64,000 nucleotides of DNA, taken from the IMG/VR virus record IMGVR_UViG_3300031977_001295, positions 1 to 64,000 of that record; one strand, given 5' to 3'. This document shows positions 15,520-22,949 of the stretch, piece after piece; the first letter of the stretch is position 1, and every line of letters begins with the position of its first letter. The position numbers and the translations under genes are program-made. This stretch comes from a virus. Under the pieces are notes generated by a model that had not been told where the DNA came from, made no database searches, and saw nothing but the letters and a program-made list of their open reading frames with translations.

Positions 15520-15860
15520 TACTCTTTCTTCTTATTACCCACCGCATCAGCCGCAAAGAATGCAGACACTAACACTGCAATAGAGGCAAAATATGTTGGT
15601 GCAATATCAGCAATCAAACTTGCTGCGGTATCTAAACCAAACAATGATGTGCAGAAAATACCAAAAGGATATAACAACAATCCTATTAATGAAAACCAAG
15701 CCATCTTACGAATAGCATCACGTTGTGCATCTTGGTCTTCTAGTTCTTTCCTTTTAAACTCTAAGTCCATATGTGCTTCGAGTTCGTCCATAGAGATGTG
15801 TCCATCTCCGTTAGCATCCGCTGCGGCTAATTTTTCATCAACTGTTTTCTTTGCTGCCAT
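15519..15860 (-). CDS. EF-hand plus two-helix membrane protein, holin candidate
   Basis: A 113-residue protein. Residues about 13-26 form a canonical EF-hand calcium loop (ADANGDGHISMDELE). A charged helix and two membrane segments follow (WFSLIGLLLYPFGIFCTSLF and PTYFASIAVLVSAFFAADAV), with a lysine-rich tail. Size and topology suit a small holin; calcium control would be new to me for a holin, though similar proteins occur in marine phages. Holin function is an inference. Confidence 0.7.
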   Translation of the reverse strand: MAAKKTVDEKLAAADANGDGHISMDELEAHMDLEFKRKELEDQDAQRDAIRKMAWFSLIGLLLYPFGIFCTSLFGLDTAASLIADIAPTYFASIAVLVSAFFAADAVGNKKKE

Positions 15861-15996
15861 CTTTCTTTACCTCTTCGTCGTTTGATTGTTCGGCATCATC
15901 ATTAAAATAATGTTTTGTCCAATCATGATGAAGAGGGGCTACACCATTCACGGGAGCCTCATGCAACATTTTCACATCAGATTCTTTGTTACTCAT
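15838..15996 (-). CDS. 52-aa hydrophilic protein
   Basis: A short acidic ORF (MSNKESDVKMLHEAPVNGVA...) joined by ATGA to the upstream gene and overlapping the EF-hand gene by 23 nt. Function unknown. Confidence 0.5.
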   Translation of the reverse strand: MSNKESDVKMLHEAPVNGVAPLHHDWTKHYFNDDAEQSNDEEVKKDGSKENS

Positions 15997-16826
15997 TTTG
16001 TTGTGTCTTTGGGTTTCTCAGGATTAAGATGACCTACACGTTTTTCGCCTGGACGCAACTTGGAAAGTTTAGTAACTCGACCTGCCTTTGAAGCATCGTC
16101 GTGACCTTTTTCTTCTGTGTCATCGACTTCGGGATTCTCCATATCATGGTCTTTCGCCATATCCTTTGCCGCTTTACCCTTATACTTGTCAAGCATGGTT
16201 TCACCCTTTGCAGCACCCTTAGAACGTTCTGCGTAGGTCTTACCTTCTTTCATTTTTTTCTTAGAAGCGTGTGAATGATTCTTTTCTGAGACAATCGTGA
16301 GTTCTTCGACAGGAACATCAAACTCAACACCGTGTTCAAACATTACATCGTAGTGAGTGACGATGGCAGTACCGTCTTCTTGTTCTACTAATGTATGTTC
16401 GCCCGGAATACACTCACCATAACCCCACTGTTCAGATGTTACGTGTGATGCACAATCGTGCTTGAGAGCTTTAGTTGCTGACTTATCGTCCATATCTTCT
16501 TCAGACATTTTCTTCTTTTCAGCAGAGTCGTACTTAGAACATTCGGGGTCGTGATTCTCTGAAGAACCGCCACACTCAGCACACTTCTTCATACCATCCT
16601 TATCCATATCCTGTTCGACTTCTTCACTCTTAGCAATTGCCTTACGACGCTTGTGAAGATACTCATCTGATGAATCGACATCACCATCATTGTCGATGTC
16701 TTTGTCATCACGGTCAGCGTGTTTGCCTTTCAATTCATCTTTATCGACAGGATCAAGTTTTTTATTTTTTTTCTCAACAACTTCCTGCCAAGCTGCTGTG
16801 ATACTATCAATTAATTTACGATCCAT
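15993..16826 (-). CDS. Highly charged protein with calcium-loop-like motif, probable internal head protein
   Basis: A 277-residue, Lys/Glu/Asp-rich, low-complexity protein. The stretch ADRDDKDIDNDGDVDSSDEY contains an EF-hand/dockerin-like DxDxDG loop. Six cysteines cluster around CAECGGSSENHDPEC and KHDCASH. Similar proteins lie near head genes in marine T4-like phages. Together with the adjoining capsid-targeted genes this suggests a scaffold or internal head protein, but no targeting peptide is present here. Confidence 0.65.
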   Translation of the reverse strand: MDRKLIDSITAAWQEVVEKKNKKLDPVDKDELKGKHADRDDKDIDNDGDVDSSDEYLHKRRKAIAKSEEVEQDMDKDGMKKCAECGGSSENHDPECSKYDSAEKKKMSEEDMDDKSATKALKHDCASHVTSEQWGYGECIPGEHTLVEQEDGTAIVTHYDVMFEHGVEFDVPVEELTIVSEKNHSHASKKKMKEGKTYAERSKGAAKGETMLDKYKGKAAKDMAKDHDMENPEVDDTEEKGHDDASKAGRVTKLSKLRPGEKRVGHLNPEKPKDTTK

Positions 16827-16838
16827 GTCGTACTACTC

Positions 16839-17135
16839 CTAGACTAATTTTACAACTTCGTTAATTAATGCAACAATAATTGCTGCACCCACACCCCATG
16901 TAACCCTTGAAACGATATCTACTCTTGCTTTGACATCGTGCATACATTCGTGTACATGGTCCAGTTTCTCAGAAAACTTGTTTGCTCTCTGATGAGACTC
17001 CTCTCTTCGCATCTCAAGGTCTTCTATCTTGGTGCTCATTACGGCAGTGGTTGTGGTTAAATCACCCACCGCGTTTGTAATCTTGTCAATTTTCTCTTCA
17101 ATGCGTTCAAGACGCTTTGCTTGTGTTTCTGCCAT
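16839..17135 (-). CDS. Coiled-coil protein with C-terminal membrane anchor (XhlA-like topology)
   Basis: A 98-residue protein: coiled coil (about 5-70) and a C-terminal membrane segment (VTWGVGAAIIVALINEVVKL). The layout matches haemolysin XhlA-type phage proteins associated with lysis. Function unproven. Confidence 0.6.
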   Translation of the reverse strand: MAETQAKRLERIEEKIDKITNAVGDLTTTTAVMSTKIEDLEMRREESHQRANKFSEKLDHVHECMHDVKARVDIVSRVTWGVGAAIIVALINEVVKLV

Positions 17136-17141
17136 TCTACC

Positions 17142-17405
17142 TTATTCCTGAATGTCTATTACTAAATCGTTCATTCCTTTAATGACTCTATGATACATCA
17201 TTGCAGGAATATGGTATTGTTCACCTTCTATTAACTCTATCGGCAATTCACCATTGTACTGCAACTGCCAACCTTGTCCTTCTAATACCGTGATAACTCT
17301 ATCTTGTCTATCACGATGCCATTCAAACTCTTCGGATTGATTGTGTATCGTTCTTATACTTTCGTTATCAGTATAAGGTTTACCAGAAGTAGTTTCCACC
17401 ACCAC
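17142..17405 (-). CDS. Small cupin-domain protein
   Basis: An 87-residue single-domain cupin: WHRDRQDRVITVLEGQGWQL and the second half EGEQYHIPAMMYHRVIKG, with histidines that could bind a metal. Possible roles are sugar or small-molecule binding. It overlaps the upstream capsid-targeted gene by 26 nt. Confidence 0.7.
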   Translation of the reverse strand: MVVETTSGKPYTDNESIRTIHNQSEEFEWHRDRQDRVITVLEGQGWQLQYNGELPIELIEGEQYHIPAMMYHRVIKGMNDLVIDIQE

Positions 17406-17787
17406 TCAATCCTAATTGTTTTGCATAACGAGGTAAACGACACGCCCAATAGGCTGCCGTTGTCTTATCATTCTGTTGCGAACACTTATGTCTCGCAGCA
17501 AACGACTTACGGGCTTTAGGGTCATTCAACTTAACCTTTAACCCTGTAGTATCTCCCCAAGTAACTTTCTTAATGTTACCCGTTGAGGGGTCCTTGACAT
17601 ATACGTAATACTTTTTAGGACCACCTGCCTTTGGTTTGTTCAACTCAGGTTGCGCCTCTTCAAACATAGGTCGTTCAAGAGGAACGTTTCTACCTTCGAA
17701 CAAAGCGAACTCTGGTTCGGCATCAAAGTCGGGTTCACGGCAATCGTCGCAACACGCTTCGTTAATAAACGCCTTAAATGTTTTCAC
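17380..17787 (-). CDS. Capsid-targeted internal protein with conserved C-terminal domain (DUF5872-like)
   Basis: A 135-residue protein. Residues 1-10 MKTFKAFINE followed by A match the T4 internal-protein signal and its protease site. The C-terminal domain has KYYVYVKDPSTGNIKKVTWG and ARHKCSQQNDKTTAAYWACR, which I link to the DUF5872 family; the two cysteines and LPRYAKQLGLSGGG are typical. It probably enters the prohead and is injected. Its start overlaps the polyprotein stop (ATGA). Confidence 0.75.
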   Translation of the reverse strand: MKTFKAFINEACCDDCREPDFDAEPEFALFEGRNVPLERPMFEEAQPELNKPKAGGPKKYYVYVKDPSTGNIKKVTWGDTTGLKVKLNDPKARKSFAARHKCSQQNDKTTAAYWACRLPRYAKQLGLSGGGNYFW

Positions 17788-19403
17788 TTAGCTTTCCCTA
17801 AGATTTTCCATACCGCTGATGCCAACTTAGCAACAGGCATCTTTTCCATTTTCTTTTTGTTTGCATCATTGACTTTATCATATACAGTCAAGATTGCGTT
17901 AGCAGTCTGCATGTCCAGACCTTTCTTTGCACCTTTGTTCTTAACAACATCACGTGCAAGGTCAATAGCGTTTGCTTCATCAAGTTCGACTGATTCATTC
18001 ATTGACTTGATATGACTAATCGCAGCCTGCTTTGCTTTGGTAAATGATTGAAAGGTTTTCCACTCTTTCCCGTCAATGTGCACAACAACGGGGTCAGTCA
18101 TCTTTTTGCCTTTACGGAGATGTGTGTGAGTGTGGTCTTTACCATTCGCATCCTTGTAAACATAGGAAGCAATAAATTTCATTCCTGCGGGAACCTTCGA
18201 TGCTTCGTTGACCGACTCAACGTACATATTCAACTCGTACTTGCGACCTGTGTTGTACACTTGAACGTGAAGGTTCTGTTTCTTGTCTGTCTTGAGAATA
18301 TGCGATACGGTTTTGCCAGTCGAAGGTTTTCTTGGGCCTGATGCGACTTTACTATCGATTTCATCAGGACGAACAGTTACACCATGTTTCTTCTTAGCAT
18401 GGGCATATGCGTGTTGCATTGCCGCAGAATACGTATCGTGATAGATGTCATATCCAGTCGCAGACTTACCAGCATCTCTTTTTTCTTCGATTGACTCTTT
18501 GATGCTGTAGGAATTGATAGTCGCTCCCATATCACCCAATGCGAGGGTTGCGTCTTCACCATCTCGACTATAAAGATGGAACTTCATTCCACCAGGCTTA
18601 TTGGGGTCAACCATATTGACCTTATCAACGTTGTACTTTGCACTGCGTGATTTACCTTTCACCATGAAGGTACGTTTAGTGCTACCTCTAATGCCAGAAC
18701 CATAATCGATTGTAATCATGGAACCTTTCTTGAGCTTGTCAAAATCTTTACGAGACACTCTGGTTGCTTCATCAAGTTCGACTGATTCTTTTGCATACTT
18801 CTTCTTAATCTTGTCGTATGTGACACCAGAATCGATTGCCTTCTTGACCATCGCCTTTGCTTGACCTTGAGGAACCTTATACTTCTTCATCACCATCTGA
18901 ACTGCTTGGTCCATGTTCTTAGATGAACCGATAGTTGTCAGAATGTCTTTGATATCTTTGATGGTTGTTTCATCAAGTGACTCAAGCGTGTTAGGAAAAT
19001 CTTGATTTACTTGGTCGGTTGCTTCTTTTACTTTATCAGGAAGACCTTTGTGTTTTGTCTTTGCAAAATCTTTGACATCCTTTTTCTTCATCGTCTTAGC
19101 TGCTTGAGCAACTTCGGGAGAAGGTGCGTCCATTTCACCTTTCTGCACAGCACGAACCATACCCATAAACTTTTGCTGTTGTTTCGATACTGACTTCTCG
19201 TCAAGTTTTCCACGAAACTGTTCAAATGTGTAGGTCGCTTTTGAAATGTCGGATTTATCCACAGTAACTTTTTTCCCTAAAAATTTTAAAAGGTCCATGA
19301 CTTTCTTAAAGTTTCCTTTCTCGATATAAGTTCCCGCAACGTGTTTTGCTGCGTTCTTAAAATCTTTTTGTCTAACTTTAAGAGATTCTTTTTTAATGTT
19401 CAT
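17784..19403 (-). CDS. Probable internal head polyprotein with repeated prohead-protease sites
   Basis: A 539-residue, lysine-rich, modular protein. The octapeptide ESVELDEA occurs at 206-213 and 470-477, and ESVNEA at 396-401. Each ends in a hydrophobic residue, any residue, Glu, then Ala, the cut site of T4 gp21-type protease. Cutting would give about 212, 188, 76 and 63 residue pieces. The second piece holds a beta-barrel-like region (GSMITIDYGSG, KRTFMVKGKSRSAKYNVDKV) and a basic region with HDTYSAAMQHAYAHAKKKHG. The third holds FIASYVYKDANGKDHTHTH. No enzyme motif is evident. It lies among capsid-targeted genes. Confidence 0.75.
   Translation of the reverse strand: MNIKKESLKVRQKDFKNAAKHVAGTYIEKGNFKKVMDLLKFLGKKVTVDKSDISKATYTFEQFRGKLDEKSVSKQQQKFMGMVRAVQKGEMDAPSPEVAQAAKTMKKKDVKDFAKTKHKGLPDKVKEATDQVNQDFPNTLESLDETTIKDIKDILTTIGSSKNMDQAVQMVMKKYKVPQGQAKAMVKKAIDSGVTYDKIKKKYAKESVELDEATRVSRKDFDKLKKGSMITIDYGSGIRGSTKRTFMVKGKSRSAKYNVDKVNMVDPNKPGGMKFHLYSRDGEDATLALGDMGATINSYSIKESIEEKRDAGKSATGYDIYHDTYSAAMQHAYAHAKKKHGVTVRPDEIDSKVASGPRKPSTGKTVSHILKTDKKQNLHVQVYNTGRKYELNMYVESVNEASKVPAGMKFIASYVYKDANGKDHTHTHLRKGKKMTDPVVVHIDGKEWKTFQSFTKAKQAAISHIKSMNESVELDEANAIDLARDVVKNKGAKKGLDMQTANAILTVYDKVNDANKKKMEKMPVAKLASAVWKILGKAK
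17974..17996 (-). repeat. Repeat encoding ESVELDEA, copy 2
   Basis: 23 nt identical to 18766-18788, in the same frame of the same gene; both encode the putative protease site. Confidence 0.9.
18766..18788 (-). repeat. Repeat encoding ESVELDEA, copy 1
   Basis: 23 nt identical to 17974-17996, 792 bp apart (264 codons). Identity at nucleotide level, including codon choice, suggests duplication of a linker module rather than convergence. Confidence 0.9.
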
Positions 19404-19409
19404 AACTTC

Positions 19410-19417
19410 TATTTATA
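19410..19417 (-). promoter_or_regulatory. Possible late promoter before the polyprotein gene
   Basis: Exact TATAAATA on the minus strand, but it ends only 6 bp before the start codon at 19403, so a transcript from it would have almost no leader. It may be fortuitous. Confidence 0.4.
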
Positions 19418-19645
19418 TTACGCCAAATCTTTATCGTGATTGAGACCACCTTTCTTCTTTTTAACGATAAACGCATTGACCCTAGCATATCCCCATTGTT
19501 GTGGAGTAGTGCCTGGACGATGGCCCGTTTTCCATGCAGCAACACCACGGTCATAAACTTTTTTTAATGTTGCCCTTGAAATACCAGACTTCGCAGCTTT
19601 GTCTGCGAGAGCGTCTTCGGTAATCACGTAATCTTTAAACTTCAT
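19418..19645 (-). CDS. Capsid-targeted small protein (DUF5824-like)
   Basis: A 75-residue protein starting at the ATG of MKFKDYVITE, another capsid-targeting-like peptide (ITE before D). The body (SGISRATLKKVYDRGVAAWK, GHRPGTTPQQWGYARVNAFI) matches what I know as DUF5824. Longer versions of the ORF reach back into the nucleotidyltransferase gene and are unlikely. It overlaps that gene by 11 nt. Confidence 0.75.
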   Translation of the reverse strand: MKFKDYVITEDALADKAAKSGISRATLKKVYDRGVAAWKTGHRPGTTPQQWGYARVNAFIVKKKKGGLNHDKDLA

Positions 19646-21026
19646 TGTTTTTACCCTTATGTTTAACATAACCTTTTTTAGTGGCTTTCTTCTTGTCTGT
19701 ATGAACAGTCGCTTTATTAAACTTGTGTGCAAACTTAGCAACAGGATTTTTCGTACTTTCTTTTCGTGGATTCGTTTCTCGTGCCTGTCTTCTTGCTTTG
19801 GTAATCCTAGCCCTATCAATCATTCTATCGTGACGAATCTTATCAGCGTCCAGTTCACGATTGATAACTTTTCTAACAGAAGAAACTTCATCGTCTCTAC
19901 GGAATTTTTCACCAAACATTTTGTTGTATGCTTTGGTATACTTGGAAGGCTTGGTTTCTGTGGTCTTATCGCCTGGCGCAGGTTTGTATGCGTTAGGGTC
20001 ATCATCGTCCATCTTAGACTGTCTCTTAAACTGACGGTCTCTAGCAATCTTCTGCGCCTTAGATAAACCTTTGTGATAACGAGCAGGTTGTGTTCCCTTT
20101 CTCTTACCAATCTCTTTGTCTTGCGGAGTATCGGTTTCTTCGTTAGGCGTAATCTTCTTCGCCTTCTTAGTAGATGCAGGAGTTCCCCATTCAGGTTGAT
20201 TCGATTCAATTAATTCAATACCGTCCAACCATTGGCGTGTTACTCTACCTTCATCTAATGCTACAATAACATAGTTTGTGCCCAGACGATAAATCTCACC
20301 TTCTTTCATCGTATCTTTTACAAGAACTCTGTCACCAGGCTGGAATAACTCACCAGCGATATACTTTTCTCTGGTTTCAGAAACAACACCTAAATCGACG
20401 TGATTCTTAAATTCTTTGGTTTCTTTCAAACCCATTCCAACACGAAGGTCATTGAAAAGACGCTTAGCGTCTCTGTCAGACATTGATGATGGTACGCCCT
20501 GTGAGAATGTAGTAAAATCATTATTCGCAACATTCGCACGTTGTTTGGAGGCAGACATACCCTCAACACCTTCAGCATCGGGGTCACGGTCACCCGCAGA
20601 TACTACGTTAATCTTTTCAAAGTTGTAGAATCCGTGTCTCGCTTTGGTACCATTGTATTTGTTCAATAATGTTTGAAACTCAGTAATGCGGTCAGCACCA
20701 ACAACCATAGTGATTCTATTAAATCCTTGATTGTGGAGGGCTACAGCAATGTCGAAAGTGTTCCTAACTTTCTTATCAAGAATAACATTACGAGCATGTT
20801 TTGGGAACATTTTACGAACATGTTTTATTTTCTGTTCGTAAGATAATGGATTCTTCTTTGGGTCTGAAGATTGGGAAAGATACACATAATAGGGGTTACG
20901 TCCAGCCTTAGTGGCAAGAACTGACATCAACTTTCCATGACCAATAGTAGGAGGATTCATCCTTCCAAAAGTAAAGAATGCCTCTTTGTTTTCTTCTACT
21001 AAGAATTGTTTAAATGAGGGTATCAT
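19635..21026 (-). CDS. Capsid-targeted nucleotidyltransferase-fold protein
   Basis: A 463-residue protein. Residues 1-11 MIPSFKQFLVE form a targeting-like peptide. The next domain (about 15-185) is a cytidylyltransferase/NMN-adenylyltransferase fold with FGRMNPPTIGHGKL (HxGH-type site) and MSASKQR (ISSTxxR-type). A small beta domain (GDRVLVKDTMKEGEIYRLG) and a very basic C-terminal 180 residues follow. The basic tail suggests DNA contact inside the capsid. Substrate unknown. Confidence 0.8.
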   Translation of the reverse strand: MIPSFKQFLVEENKEAFFTFGRMNPPTIGHGKLMSVLATKAGRNPYYVYLSQSSDPKKNPLSYEQKIKHVRKMFPKHARNVILDKKVRNTFDIAVALHNQGFNRITMVVGADRITEFQTLLNKYNGTKARHGFYNFEKINVVSAGDRDPDAEGVEGMSASKQRANVANNDFTTFSQGVPSSMSDRDAKRLFNDLRVGMGLKETKEFKNHVDLGVVSETREKYIAGELFQPGDRVLVKDTMKEGEIYRLGTNYVIVALDEGRVTRQWLDGIELIESNQPEWGTPASTKKAKKITPNEETDTPQDKEIGKRKGTQPARYHKGLSKAQKIARDRQFKRQSKMDDDDPNAYKPAPGDKTTETKPSKYTKAYNKMFGEKFRRDDEVSSVRKVINRELDADKIRHDRMIDRARITKARRQARETNPRKESTKNPVAKFAHKFNKATVHTDKKKATKKGYVKHKGKNNEV

Positions 21027-21463
21027 TATTTCGCACCAGTTTGAACCTTTTTACGTTTTCTTTCCATTTCTTGTTTTCTCGCAAGAGGTAATGTCTTGCG
21101 AACTAAATTCTGAATACGTGATTGAGGCAGTTTGTCGATGCGGGCTTCTATTTCTTTTCTACGTGCAGCGGGGACTTCGTTACGAGATTTACCCTTTGAA
21201 AATTTTAGAAACAGTGTGTTTCTTACCTGTTTCATAGTTCTCTTTTTAAGAACGTCGATTGAAGCAGTCTTACGTGCTGCTTTGGCGCGGCCGAGTTTCA
21301 ACTTCGCTTTCATTCTTTTCATCAGACGAGAACGAGCACGTCTCTGAGAAAAATTCAGAGCCTCGTCTTGTTTGCGGTCTTTCGCATTTTTACTGATTTG
21401 GTCATCCATTCCGGGCGTGTAGTCCACGGTCTGAAAGTCCCTGAAACGAAGTGGTTTGGCCAC
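21026..21463 (-). CDS. Very basic DNA-binding-like structural protein
   Basis: A 145-residue protein with about a third Lys+Arg (QRRARSRLMKRMKAKLKLGR, then KTASIDVLKKRTMKQVRN). The family recurs beside these head-packaged genes in marine T4-like phages. It probably binds packaged DNA; no targeting peptide is evident. Its start and stop abut both neighbours. Confidence 0.75.
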   Translation of the reverse strand: MAKPLRFRDFQTVDYTPGMDDQISKNAKDRKQDEALNFSQRRARSRLMKRMKAKLKLGRAKAARKTASIDVLKKRTMKQVRNTLFLKFSKGKSRNEVPAARRKEIEARIDKLPQSRIQNLVRKTLPLARKQEMERKRKKVQTGAK

Positions 21464-21465
21464 TT

Positions 21466-22689
21466 TTAATTCCTCGTCGGTTTATCCCATCCCTTCAAAA
21501 TATTTGGCGAAAAGTTGTTGTATGAAAATTCCAATCTATCAACAATCTTTACCGCATCACCACCTAACTTATCGATTGCTACGTAACCCTCAGCACCCGT
21601 TACTTTAAAACCTTTAGTCGTTTTAACAAAGGTGTCGATGTTTTGCAATCGATTAAGTTTATTTATAAGTTTCATTTTCGCAAGAACAATTAATTTCTGA
21701 AGTCGGAACATATCGATGAGGTTGACTTTATTTTTGAGTGAGAAGAAAGAGAGTAACTCATCTCTCTTCTGTCTTTGTGTCGCCTTTCCAGCGGAAGTTT
21801 TTCTTTTAGCTATTTCTTTACCGTATTTACCGTGAATCCATCGAATCAACTTCTCAGTATGTGCTACTTCGTTTCCGATGACGGCGCCTTTTCGGACGAA
21901 GGTGTTGTTGTAGGTTTCGATGTGTTGTGCGAGGGTGGGGTTTCCTTCCAATTCTCGTAATGTCTTCCCGCTAATAGAATTAAATAAAACTCCAATTTGT
22001 GATAGAAGTTCGTTAACATCTTCGGTTTCTCTCTTAGTCATCGTTGCATTAGTTACGTCTCGCAACATTGCATCTTGTGACCATACATTGGAAGATGATT
22101 TTAAAGATTTAACATCAACGCCATATGAAGCTCTCATGGTTTCAAATGTTTTTCCAGTGTATGTTGTGTGCCAAACAATTCCTATTTTGGCTGCTCGAAT
22201 AGGTGCAGACTGTTCGTATGGTACAGCGTATACAATTGTGTTGGGGTGAAAGGTCACATACCTTTTACCATCAATATTTTCGGTGGACAAATCTCCACGT
22301 CCAAACAGAAAGTCGCCCTGAATCACCCCTTTGATTCCCAAAGCAGGTAAATATCTCAGAGCGTCTTTCAGTTTGGTTGAGAGGTCGCCTGACGTGTCAG
22401 CATCGATCTCAGTTTCGGTCTTATAGACCTTTGGGTTCTTATTAAAGATACCCTTTTTGGCAACAAAGAACTGCCCGTCCCTTGGGTCAGTACCAGCAAA
22501 GATAGCGGGAGCTCCATCCCACTTAACCGACACTCTACCCTCCTTCTTGCCTGAAAGCATGTCTCTCAAATCACGCAGCGCAAAAATAGCTTGACGTGTC
22601 CCGTTGACACCACCATAGAGAACCTTGTCCTCGATATGGGTCATGTGCGTATTTTTTTGTTCTGTTAAAAAATCTGAGAGTGTTTTCAT
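21466..22689 (-). CDS. Capsid-targeted nucleic-acid-ligase-fold protein (DUF6267-like)
   Basis: A 407-residue protein. Residues 1-10 MKTLSDFLTE form the targeting-like peptide (LTE before Q). The core has the ligase nucleotidyl-acceptor motif VKWDGAPAIF (KxDG, lysine near residue 56), FVAKKGIFNKNP, a motif III-like VIQGDFLFGRGD, FHPNTIVYAVP, and a late VKIVDRLEFS. This is the covalent nucleotidyltransferase layout of DNA and RNA ligases. I recall the family as DUF6267 in marine phages. Whether it seals nicks is untested; delivery with the DNA would suit early repair. Confidence 0.8.
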   Translation of the reverse strand: MKTLSDFLTEQKNTHMTHIEDKVLYGGVNGTRQAIFALRDLRDMLSGKKEGRVSVKWDGAPAIFAGTDPRDGQFFVAKKGIFNKNPKVYKTETEIDADTSGDLSTKLKDALRYLPALGIKGVIQGDFLFGRGDLSTENIDGKRYVTFHPNTIVYAVPYEQSAPIRAAKIGIVWHTTYTGKTFETMRASYGVDVKSLKSSSNVWSQDAMLRDVTNATMTKRETEDVNELLSQIGVLFNSISGKTLRELEGNPTLAQHIETYNNTFVRKGAVIGNEVAHTEKLIRWIHGKYGKEIAKRKTSAGKATQRQKRDELLSFFSLKNKVNLIDMFRLQKLIVLAKMKLINKLNRLQNIDTFVKTTKGFKVTGAEGYVAIDKLGGDAVKIVDRLEFSYNNFSPNILKGWDKPTRN

Positions 22690-22695
22690 AATATA

Positions 22696-22911
22696 TTATA
22701 CTCGTTGGTCCCAAAAAGTCTTACTCAACTCACCACGAGTTGCATCAGCGGTGTCAGTTACTTTACGAACACGAGTATAGACTTGATGAGAACCATCGGT
22801 GCGAACACCAGCGGTTTGTTTTTGCCAAAGTGCAGTCTGTTTCCCGCCTGGGTCTGGCGGATTATCATCATACTGCCAATTTGGATTGCCTGGAATGTTT
22901 TGCCACGCCAT
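22696..22911 (-). CDS. Small conserved structural-type protein
   Basis: A 71-residue protein beginning MAWQNIPGNPNWQYDDNPPD and ending GELSKTFWDQRV, a pattern I recall in many T4-like marine phages. It has its own late promoter at 22939. Probably a virion component; function unknown. Confidence 0.75.
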   Translation of the reverse strand: MAWQNIPGNPNWQYDDNPPDPGGKQTALWQKQTAGVRTDGSHQVYTRVRKVTDTADATRGELSKTFWDQRV

Positions 22912-22938
22912 TGAAAATATCTCGCAAAGGTTTCATAC

Positions 22939-22946
22939 TATTTATA
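22939..22946 (-). promoter_or_regulatory. T4-type late promoter
   Basis: Exact TATAAATA on the minus strand, 28 bp before the start at 22911 and upstream of the capsid-targeted gene cluster. Confidence 0.75.
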
Positions 22947-22949
22947 CAA

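Noticed and set aside
19646-19819. N-terminal extension of the DUF5824-like gene
   Set aside because: It would lie inside the nucleotidyltransferase gene in another frame; the capsid-targeting peptide MKFKDYVITE marks the true start at 19645.
21660-21667. TATAAATA match inside the ligase-fold gene
   Set aside because: It lies well within coding sequence and no gene starts at a suitable distance.
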